A stretch of DNA of 21,188 bases from Baffinella frigidus. Lineage: Eukaryota; Cryptophyceae; Cryptomonadales; Baffinellaceae. Position numbers and translations under genes: made by a program. The stretch covers positions 257,288-278,475 of the forward strand of contig MU646570.1 of assembly GCA_026770585.1 (NCBI GenBank), given 5' to 3'. Shown here one piece after another: positions 1-11,000 of this stretch (the first letter of the stretch is position 1; the number at the start of each line of letters is the position of its first letter). The notes below the pieces were generated by a model. It saw nothing but the letters and a program-made list of their open reading frames with translations. It was not told the origin of the DNA and ran no database searches.

Positions 1-67
<67 letters not shown>
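1..67. repeat. (TA)n microsatellite at left edge
   Basis: Uninterrupted TA dinucleotides to position 67. A similar tract closes the right edge of the window. Confidence 0.97.
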
Positions 68-69
<2 letters not shown>

Positions 70-113
70 TGTACATGTAGATATATACAGTCCATACATG
101 TATGATACAGGAC

Positions 114-182
114 CGTGAGGAGCACTTCGATGAGGTTGTCGATCATCGAGAGCAGCACCAGTTTCGTCAGCTGCACCAGAAC
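114..182 (-). CDS. LRR gene exon 46 (last visible exon, acceptor damaged)
   Basis: The 69-nt stretch VLVQLTKLVLLSMIDNLIEV plus LLT restores exact LRR spacing after exon 45's IPP and starts with GTT like many exons here, but it is preceded by CAA, not CAG. Usable AGs are one base later (frameshift) or at 171-173 (in frame, drops four residues, exon 114-170). Donor GTCCTG. The gene continues past the left edge. Confidence 0.6.
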
Positions 183-658
183 TTGCGTTTGGGGTTTGGG
201 GTTTGGAGTTTGGGGTTTGGGGTTTGAGGTTTGAGGTTTGGGGTTTGGGGTGTGGGGTTTGGGGGTTTTGGGTTTTGGGTTTTGGTTTTGGGTTTTGGGT
301 TTTGGGTTTTTGGGTTTTGGGTTTTGGGTTTTTGGTTTTGGGGTTTGGGGTTTGGGGTTTGGAGTTTAGGGTCTAGGGTTTAGGGTTTATAAATTAGGGT
401 TTAGGGTAGAGGGACTGGGGTTCAGGGTTTGGGGGTTGGGGTTTATATATACTGTTTACATGTATTGTACAGGTTCGTGAGCTGCACCAGAAGACCGTCT
501 TGCGGTTCAAAGACCATTGCATCACTCAACTCACGGCTCGATCGTAACGAAGAAGGAGAAAAGAGAACCTGCGCAACAGGTTTTGAGCCTCAGAGCGGGC
601 CGCGGAGGGTTACCGGGGGGATCGTGTGGAGCATATATATATATATATATATGCTCCA

Positions 659-697
<39 letters not shown>

Positions 698-2012
698 TAT
701 GTATGTACTATGTACATCTATCCTCTAGCCGGTTTCATTTCGTAAGTCATAAATGGAGGTTACCAGTATTCTGCTGAATTTCACCCCTAAATTTCATCCT
801 TTTTGAAATCTGAAAGCGCAGATCCTCGAGATTTGGCCTTCAGCTCCAGAATCTGCTAAAAAAATTCGAGCTGCGATGAAATCTTGAGATCTTTACTACA
901 GGCCAAAGGTCGTATAAATGGCTCCAACTAAAGGGATTATATTCCTATAAAACCGGCTAGAGGATATGTATACCACCGGTAAAATAGATGTACAGACAGG
1001 TGGAGCGCTGACCGGGGGGATCGTGCGGAGCTTGTTGTGATCGAGCTTGAGCTGCCGCAGCGCCAGCATTCTCGCCACAGCCGGCGGGAGCACCAGCAGC
1101 CGATTCAGCGACACGTTCAGCTGTTTGTTGGGTTTAGGGTTTAGCATTTTTGGGATTTTGGAGGGGTTCGGGTGTTTGGGTTCTGGGTTTTGGAGTTTCG
1201 ATTTTTTTGGTTTGAGGAGGGTTATTGGTTCAGGGAAGGAAAGACACGCATTCTCGCGACCGCGGGCGGGAGCACTAGCCGCCGGTTCAGCGAAACGTTG
1301 GGGGGGGAGGGGGGGTTAGGGGGCAGGAATTGGGTGTTGGGAATTCGGTTTTGGGTTTTGGGTTTTGGGTCTTGTGTTTTGGGTGTTGGGTTTTGGGTTT
1401 TGGGTTTTGGGTTTTGGGTTTTGGGGTTTGGGTCTTGTGTTTTGGGTGTTGGGTTTTGGGGTTTGAGTGTTGTGTTTTGGGTTTTGGGTTTTGGAAGGAC
1501 CTCAGTGTTATGTCTCGGTATTTTGAGGGTTGCTTTTGGAGTTTGGGGTTAGGGTTTGGGGTTTGGGGTTAACCTCGGTGACGTCCGTCATCTGCTCGAT
1601 ACTCATCGGGAGCATCTTCAGCCTGGTTTTGGGTTTATGGTTTATGGTTTATGGTTTATGGTTTATGGTTTATGGTTTATGGTTTAGGGCTTAGATTTTG
1701 GGGTTTATGGTTTATGGTTTCGGGTTTGGTGGTTACAGGTTGTCGGAGATGTTGAGCTTGGTGAGGCCCTTGATCTGGCAGAGCTGGAGGGGGATCATCT
1801 GCAGCGCCATCTGCGACATGTCCACCTGCGTTGAGGGTTGCGGTTTAGGGTTTGGGGTGCATCATTGATGGTGTGGGGTTTAGAGTTTAGGGTTTGGTGT
1901 TTGGTGTTTGGTGTTTGGTGTTTGGTGTTGGGTGTTTAGGGTTCAGTGTTCAGTGTTCAGGGATCAGGGATCAGGGATCAGGGTTGAGTGATCAGGGTTG
2001 AGTGATCAGGGT

Positions 2013-2072
<60 letters not shown>

Positions 2073-5000
2073 GGTTCATGGGTTGGTGGACCTCTTCAGA
2101 CAAGCGCGCCTGGTTTCGGGATTACGGTTCTGGCCTGAACCTTCTCCCTCAAGAGATCGTTGTGGTGCTTTCGGGTTCACGGTTCAGGGCTTAGGGTGTA
2201 GGGTTTTGGGTTTGGGGTTTTGACCTCCTGAGTGAAGCGGGCCTGGTACATCTCCTTGAGATACTCCACGATCGCGGCGGCCCCTGCTCAGGTGACCCAA
2301 TGTCAGAAATCTAGAAATCTCACATCATCGAAATCTCACATGATTTACTGAATCGATTCAGTCGAGAGGGACCGAGTAGCTCAACGTCCCCCCCTAGAAG
2401 GCTGGACGTTTTTTGAAAATCGAACGACCCAATTAGGATCTGGAAAATGTGCTCCGTGAAGTGAATATTGCTGGTGTGTAGGGGCACACACAGGGGCTTA
2501 ACGTTTTTGAAAACGCTGAATGATGTTCGTGCTGCTGATTTTGGGGGTACCTTCTTTTGCGATTTCGGCCATGATGCTAGTTTTGGGAGGTGGTTTTGGG
2601 GGTGCCCCCTTTAACTGCTAGTTTTGGAGGGTGATTTCGGGGGTATCCCCATTTACTGCTAGTTTTGGTGGGTGGTTCCGGGGGTACCCTCTTTGACGAT
2701 TTCGGGCGGCGGGTTCCGGAGGTGCTCGTTGTCCGCGTCCACATTCACCTGTAGTTTCGGGGGTGAGTCAACTTTTCTGAGATAATCAACTTTACGGTGT
2801 CAACTTTGCTGGAGGTCAACTTTACAGCGACGCGCCCCCCTTCGTGACCTCCCGTCAGCGATAAATCGCACCTTTTCAAAGGACGTGCCAACGAAAACGA
2901 ACCTTTTCGAGAGACGTGTCCACGGAAACGCACCTTCTCGAGGGACGTGTCCCACAAAACACATTTTTTCGAGGGCAAAAACGCATATTTTCGAGGGCGA
3001 AAAAACACCTTTTCGAGGGACGTGACGCAGCCGAGCTCCGCGGGGAGCTGGCGCAGCTCGTTTCCCGTGATGGTCAGCTCCTTGAGCTTCGTCAGGTTCG
3101 AAACCTGTTAAAAAACGCCAAAGGTTGACAGTTTAGTACCACCCCATCAACTTTTGCCAGTGTTTGATTGTTTTCACGTGGCCAACAGATGTGAAAACCA
3201 CTGTGGTTGAGGGTCTAGGGTTTAGGGTTTCGGGTTAAGAGTTTGGGGTTTGGGGTTTGGGGTTTGGGGTTAAGGGTTTAGGGTTTAGGGTTTAGGGTTT
3301 AGGGTTTAGGATTTAGGGATTAGTGATAAGGGATTAACCGTGGCCGGGAGCTCTGCAAGGTAGTTCCCCGTGAGGGAGAGGAGCGTCAGGTTCGTCATGT
3401 TGCCTGGTTTCGGGGTTTGGGGTTTAGTGTCTAGGGTGCATAGGTTGGCGTGCTGTCCTCCTATTGGAATGTGGGAGATTAAATGCTCCGTGTTGCCCGT
3501 TGCAGCGTTTTTCGGGTTTCAGGCTTCGGGTGTGGGGTTTGGGCATGTTGCCAATGTCCTTGCGGAGCGACAAGAGGGTGTCGGGTTTCGGGTTTCAGGG
3601 GTTCGGGATTCGGGTGCAGGTTTTCGGCTTTCGGTTTTCGGTTTTCGGTTTTCGAGTTTTCGGGTTGAGGGTGGAGGGCGCAGCGTATAGGCACCGATGT
3701 CCTTGCGGAGGGACGGAAGGCCGTTCTCGTGCAGGATGAGCGTGTCTAGCATGTCCAGTTCGCACACCTGCCACGCAACAGTGTTGCCTTCAGCTGGGAG
3801 AGCACGTCACTTGACACGGAATTTGTACCAACTCTCCGAAATTTCGATTTGTCTGTGGAGAATGTCCACTCATAAATTTTCAGAGTCGTAGGATCCTACG
3901 ATTTCTCTCGCAAGCCAGTCAGCTCTACACTCTTGCGTGGTGGTTTCGGGCTTCGAGCTTCGGTCTAATCCCTGGAACCAGTTTAGTTCAAAGAGCGGAA
4001 CCATTTTATTCTATTTTTTTTCGGCAATGGAAATTTCCACGCATTTCCTGTACTATTACAAGTATGACCCACCATGTATGATAATTTTCTTTGCCAACAC
4101 CGCATTCAACTACAAGGACTGCAGAGCCACACAGCGGGCTACCAAGCGATTTTCGGCCCAAAATCCAGGGATTTCCCACAAGGATCACCCCAGAAATAAC
4201 CCACTGTCCCTACGATTTTCCTACCGTAGGGTCTGAGGGATTATCCAGTTATGGGTTATTCACGAAGTCTTTTCGTAGTCCGCAGTGCGGGATGAAACCT
4301 CGGGCGAGTCAAGCTCTTGCTGCGAGAGGTCGAGCCTCTTAGTAGACATCGCCTCCACCAGCCTCCGCCCCACTCGGGTTAACCGACTATTCCTAAGTTG
4401 ACACTCCGGGCCCACGGTACAAACCCGTCAACTTTCGCGCGGGGACGAGCCCGGGGGAAGGAAGTTGGTGAGGGCAAATAGACTGGGACGGACCTCGAGC
4501 GGGACCGAGTCGAGCTCTTGCTGGGAGAGGTCGAGCCGCTTGGTCGTCATCGACTCCACCAGCCTGCGTTTTCAACGTCCCAAGTTGACCCATGTTCGCG
4601 AGGGTTCACGCTTCAGGGTTCACAGTGCATGGTTCAGGGTTTGCGATTCAGGGTTTCAGGATCTTTCTGCGATTCAGGGTTTAAGGCGATTCAGTGTTTC
4701 AAGGTCTTCGTACCTGAGGAGGTACTGAATGATGCCGTAGGTGCCCTTGTTCGCGATCTGCTTCGGAGGCGTGATGAGGTTCGGGTTGTTGTCCAGGTAC
4801 AGCGCGTGCAGCCGCGTGCACAACCCAACCTGATTTGGGGTTTGGAGTTTTGGAATTTCGGGGTTAGGGTGTCAAGGTTTGTGGTTTAGGGGTTCGAGCT
4901 CCGAGAAAAGACAAGAGGGGGTTAGGGTTGAGTGCCCAACCTGGAGGGGGTTTAAGGTTTAGGGGTTCGGGTTCAGGGTTTGCTTCGGAGGCGTGATGAG

Positions 5001-8000
5001 GTTCGGGTTGTTGTCCAGGTACAGCGCGTGCAGCCACGTGCATAGCCCCACCTGCGAGGGGGTTGGGGTTAGGGATTCAGGGTTCAGGGTTCCGGGTTTC
5101 GGGATCAAGGTTTCGGGATTAGGGTTTCGGGCTGAGCGCTTCGTGATTAGGGTTGTCCTGTACCTAAAACATGTAGCGAGAGTCTGACCTCGATCAGGAT
5201 GCGGTGGAGGTCGTTGGGTTTCGGGTTTCGGTTTGCGGGATGCAGGTTCAGGGTCTCCAGTTTGAGGTTCAGGGTCCCGTGTTTCGAGTTGAGAGTTTCG
5301 GGTTCCGGATCCCGGGTCTCTGGTACCTCGATCGGGATGCGGTGGAGGTCGTTTCGCGAGAGGAGCAGCTTCTCCAGGTGGCGCAGCGACCCCACCTGAT
5401 TTCAGGTTCGCGGGTTTAGGCTAAACCCTGGTCCCGAAAGTATAGCTACAACCCAACCCCGTTGAGGCTTCTGTGAGCGGAGCAGCTTCTTGAGGTTGCG
5501 CAGCGAACCCACCTGGGTAGGGTTTGGGGGCCAGGGTTCAGGGCACGAGCGGCTGCGGCGTTAGGTTTTAGGGTCACCAAGTGTGTGGAGGGAGAACAAC
5601 ACCCCACCTCCTTCGGAATTTTCGTTAGCTCGTTCTCGGCGAGGTGCAGCTCCCTTAGGACTCAGGTTTTGGTCGAGGGTGTGTGGAGTATCGCTGGGAG
5701 GTGATTTCAGGGTTGAGGGTCGAACCTCCTTCGGAATCGTGGTGAGCTTGTTCTCGGCGAGGTGCAGCTCCCGCAAGGCAGAGAGCGACCCAATCTCCTT
5801 CGGGATCTCCTTCAGCTGGTTGCCGATCAGCTTCAGAACCTGGATTAGGGTTTGGGGTTTGGGGTTTGGGGTTTGGGGTTTGGGGTTTGGGGTTTGGAGG
5901 TTGAGTTTGTAGAGTTTAGGATTCAGTGCTTAGTGTTTGGTGTTTAGGGGTTGCAGAGAGCCACCCGATAAACCGTTTTGTGCCAGGGTGTTTTAAGTTT
6001 GTACCACGCACCCGCGTTGACAATCGACTTGTGGGGGGTTTGACCTCGAGCTGAGTCAGGGACTCGATGACGATGGGCATCGACGCGATCTGGTTGTCCG
6101 AGAGCCACAGCTCCTGGTTGGGGGTGTCGGGTTTAGGGGTTGGGGTTTAGGGTTTGGGGTCTAGGGTTTAGGGTTTAGGGTTCGAGGTTTGGGGTGTGGG
6201 GTTTGGGGTGTAAGGTTCGGGGTTTAGGGTTTGGGGTTTGACCTTGAGGCGGTGGCAGTTGCCGATTGACGCGGGGAGCGCTGTCAGCTTGTCACCCTAA
6301 ACCTATCCCGACACCCCTAAACCCTCACCTCCAAACTCAACCCCTCACACCCTAAATCTCACACCCTAAACCCTCGACCAGGCGCAGGCCGGCAGGCTGG
6401 GGGGGGGAGGGATGGGAGGGTTTGACCTTGAGGCGGTGGCAGTTTCCGATCGACGCGGGGAGCGCTGTCAGCTTGTTCTTCTCCACCTGTTCGGTGTTGG
6501 GTTGAGGGTTTAGGGTGTGGGGTTTGGGGTGTAGGGCTGAGGGTTTAGGGTGCAGTGCTTAGGGTGTAGGGTTTAGGGTGTAGGGCTTAGGGTTTAGGGT
6601 GCAGTGCTTAGGGTGTAGGGTTTAGGGTGTAGGGCTTAGGGGTTAGGGTTTACGTGTTAGGGTGCAGGATGTAGGTTTTAGGATGTAGGGTTGAGGCGCC
6701 AACATAGCTAGCATCCTTCCCCCCCCTGTGTCAACGATACAAATCACGCGAGCTATACCATCGCCCCCCCCCCGAGGAGTGTGGTGGTTCATCATGAGCC
6801 TTTCCAATGATAACAAAACACGCGAGCTGTACCAGCACCCCCCCCCGAAAGCGTGCCTCGCACCTTGAAGACGACGAGGTTGACAAGACTGCCAATCTCG
6901 GTCGGGAGCGTCTTGAGGTGGTTCTTGGTGAGCTTGAGCGAGGTCAGCGACGACATGAACCTGGTTTCGGGTTTCGGGTTTCGGGTTTGGAGTTTTGAGA
7001 TTAGGGTGTCAGGTTCCGGGTTCCGGGTTTCGGGTTCCGGGTTCCGGGTTCCGGGTTCCGGGTTTCGGGTTTAGGGGGCAATTACCCAATTTCGGGGCCG
7101 AGAGCTTCGAGTTCGTTGTCCACGACAGAGAGCTCGTGGAGCGTCACCAGATACTTCATCTCCTTCGGAAGCTCCTTGATCCTGATTCAGGGTTCAGGGT
7201 TTGATATTGATGTTTAGGTTTCAGGGTTCGGGGATCGGGTTTCAGGTTTCAGGGTTGGGATTTCAGGGTTGGGATGTAGGTTGAGGATTTAGGGTTTGAA
7301 TTTGAGCGTCACGAGGCACTTCTCCTCCGTTGGAAGCTCCTTGAGTCTGTTTTCGGAATTTGGGTTTAGGGTTTCAAATTAGGGTTGAGATGTTTAGGGT
7401 TTAGTGTGTAGGGTTTAGCCCGAATCGAAGGGGGTTGTGGGATAGGGTTAGAATTGAAAGGATTGAGTGATCAGGGTTTATTGAAGAGGGCTAGGGTTTA
7501 GGGCTTACTTGTCGTTCCAGAGCTGGTGTTCGAGGAGGGACGAGATCCACATCAGGGCTTAGGTTTAGGGTTTGAAGTGTACAGGTTTATCCGAATTGAA
7601 GGGGGTTAGGGTTTCCTTGTTTCGGGGTTGGGTTTATTCCAAATTAAAGGGGGTTAGGGTGTAGGGTGTAGGGTGTAGAGTTTAGGGTTTAGGGTTTAGA
7701 GGTTGGGGGTTACTTGTTGTTCCAGAGCTGGAGTTCGAGGAGCGACGGGATCGTCGCGACGATCGACGGCACCGTGTGCAGCCCCATCCCTGCGGGTTGC
7801 GTTCAGGGGTTAGGTATCTCGACTGCCTTAGGCTTTAGTGTTTCGTAACCTAGGGTTTACGGTTTACGGTTTACGGTTGCAGATTCACATTCAGGGTTTA
7901 GTGTGTAGGGTCTAAGGTGGTTAGGGTTGAGGTATCTCGACTGGTTTAGGGCTTACGATTCAGGATTTATCGTGGCCTCTGATTGACGAGGTCTGGGGGT

Positions 8001-11000
8001 TAGTCTCGAGGAGCGACGATCGTCGATCAGAGTGATAAATGGGAAGGGGGCAAATGGCTCCAACTGTGGACCGTTCTAGAGGGTCACGTCCGGCGGCGTG
8101 TCCTACATTAGTACCGCACTGCCGGTTTTACTACTATCAGGCGTGCGGGGGCATTTGCCACGCGGGGGCTTTCGGCTCCCCATTTTGAGCCGCTCAAACA
8201 TCGTGTGCATCCCCATCCCTGGTGTTCGGGTTGCGATTCACGTTGAGGGGTTGCGATCCTTCACTTGTTTAGGGTTTAGGGTTTAGGGTTTAGGGTTTGG
8301 GGTTTGGGGTTTGGGGTTTAGGGTTTAGGGTTTAGGGTTCAGGGTTTGGCGAGCAGGGTTTAGGGTTTAGCTGCCTCGACTTAGAGAGTGAACCCTTCAG
8401 GGTCTAGGGTCTAGGGTCTAGGGACTAGGGTCTAGGGTCTAGGGTCTAGGGTCTAGGGTCTAGGGTCTAGGGTCTAGGGTCTAGGGTCTAGGGTCTAGGG
8501 TCTAGGGTGTTTAGGGTTTAGGAATTAGAAGGTGGTTTAGGGTTTAGTGTTGGACCTGAGAGGTCCAGGGTTTCTGGTTTCTGGTTTCTGGTTTCTGGTT
8601 TCTGGTTTCTGGTTTCTGGTTTCTGGTTTCTGGTTTAGGGTGCCTGAGAGGTCGAGGCGGCGCGTCTCGGACGCGGCGTAGACGCTCTTCAGGAACCGCA
8701 CCGTCGCCGCCGTGCCCAGCGACCACACCTGTACGGGGTTTGCACTTCACTTGGAGAGGGACCACAGCTTCGGAGCTCGGTGGTATCGAAAAGAAGCTCC
8801 ACCAGGTTCGAGATCCGAGCAAACTCCCCTACAACTCGATGGCAACCTCAGAACCACGGTAAGCAGGTAAAACTCCCCCGTACAAACGTAAACCTCTCCG
8901 GTACAAAACGTTGTAACGGAGGTGCCGCATTACCTCAGGAGGCGCTCCAGGGTTTGCAGTCCAGGGTTTGGGGTTTGTGGTTTGTGGTTTGGGGTTGGGG
9001 GTTTAGAGTTTAGGGTTCAGGGGTTCAGGCTTTGGGGTTTGGGGTTTAGAGTTCAGGGTTCAGAGTTCAGGGTTTAGACGTTTGAAAACCACAGGGGGGT
9101 AGAACCACACCTCAGGGGGCGGGGAGCGAAGCTCGTTGGTATCGAAGAGAAGATCCACGAGGTTCGAGAGTTCGCCCAGCTGCCATGGAAGCGTCTGGAT
9201 GGGGTTGCCTTGCAGGTACAGCTTCTTCAGCCCGACCTGCGTGAGGTTTTAGGCGTTAGGGCGATTCCGGTTACGTTTCAGACGTGAGGGCGATTCTTGG
9301 ACCGTTTTGATCCGGCATGTAATTTGAATAGGAATTTACTAGGGACGGCTGACATTGGCTTAGGCCTCAAAAGTAAATGCGATTAGGATTCCTGATTTAC
9401 ATGCGTGAGGTTGGAGGTAGGGAAGCTCGCCAGCAGAGCGTCTGGATAGGGTTGCCTTGCAATTACTGCTTCTTGAGCCCGACCTGCGGGTGGGGTTCTC
9501 AGGATTTGGGGTGTTGGGTTTGGGGTTTGTGGTTTGGGGTTTGTGGTTTGGGGTTTGGGGTTTGTGGTTTGTGGTTTGGGGTTTGGGGCTTGGTGGTGAG
9601 GGTTTGGCGTAACGGGGGCTAGCGTCCAGGGTTCAGGGTTTAGGGCTTAGAGTGCGGTGGCGCGGGGGGCGGACCATTTTGCCGATGAACTCTGAGACGG
9701 AGTAGATCTTGTTGTCACGGATCGAGAGGAGTTCCAGGGCAGTCATCTTCTCCAGACACGGCGGGAGCACCTGGGTGAGGGTTGAGGGTTAGGGTTAGGA
9801 TTTAGGGTTAGGTTTTGTGGGTTAGGCCGTGAGTTTCTCTAGACACGGCGGGAGCAGCTGCACGAGAAGGCCTGCGTTCAGAACGAGGACAAACACTCTG
9901 CTAAATAACTTGTACTGGCGCGCGTGTACGCACTAACTTACTCACTCACTAACGAACGAACGAACTAACTGACCAACTAAGTTAGTTAGGTATTTATTTA
10001 TTTAGTTAGTTAGTTAGGGTGCAGCACACACACATACCCTGCAGGTGTATGTGGTGTCAGAACCACTCGGTGGACTACGTATCTTTTGTGACCCCATGAT
10101 CTGGGGACAACGTGATCAATTGTGTACCATAAAATGCCTTGAAGTTGAATGCCTAGGGGCGAGTTGACTTTTTAAAAAGAGACCTGTAGTCCACCGAGTG
10201 GAACAACAAACAAATTCTCCTGCCCATAAAAGGAAATGAAGTTGTGCTTGTCAATGAATAGCTCACGGAAAACATCAGCCCTAATCCGGTAAACCATCAA
10301 TCATGGCCGCAAAGCAGGCCACTCCTAACCCAGACCCAATCAAGACCCGGTACACCATCAACCCTAGCCGCACACCAGGCCACCCCCCAACCATACACCC
10401 TAATCCGTATTGAGGGTAAACTAGGCCATGTCATAAGTGGATATCACCACTTTTGCCGTGAGTGGACACTACCACTTTCTACTCTCGCCGTGAACGCACC
10501 GTGAAACTGTTCTTGTCCAGGAACAACTCGCGCAGCTTCTGCAGGTGGCCCAGCTCTCCCGGCAGCGAGTTCAGCTCGTTCTGTTTCGGGTTTCAGGTTC
10601 AGGGTTAACAGTTGAGGGTTTGGAGGTTAGGATTTGGGGTTTAGGGTTTGGGACCTGAGGTCTAGGGTTTAGGGCTGCAGTTGTCCGGGAAACGAGTTAG
10701 GGTGAGGGTTGAGACCTGAGAGATGAAGAGGGTTGTGAGGTTCGTGAGGTTCCCGATGAGTGCCGAGACCGAGCTGATCTTGTTGTCCTGGTTTGTGGTT
10801 TAGGGTTTAGGGTTTAGGGTTTAGAATTTGGAGTTTAAGCTTAGGGTTTGTGGTTTATGGTTTATGGTTTAGGGTTTGGGGTTTGGGGTTTAAGGTTTAG
10901 GGTTTCAGGTTTAGGGTTAAGGTTTGAGATTTTTTTATTAAGGGTTTAGTGTTTAGGGTTTAGGTTGGTACCGTAAGCGAGAGGTGTTCGTTTTAGGGTT

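Noticed and set aside
1172-1572. Plus-strand open frames rich in FWVLGFG-type peptide
   Set aside because: They are read-through of TTTTGGG heptamers; the period of seven avoids stops by chance. There is no conserved domain and they oppose the LRR gene.
8030-8200. Relation of this intron segment to the foldback at 711-994
   Set aside because: Short shared strings (AAATGGCTCCAACT, GCCGGTTTTA) are suggestive but too short and not collinear.
9928-10016. tRNA or structured RNA from the foldable tetramer repeat
   Set aside because: No tRNA arms or anticodon pattern; simple tetranucleotide repeats explain the pairing.
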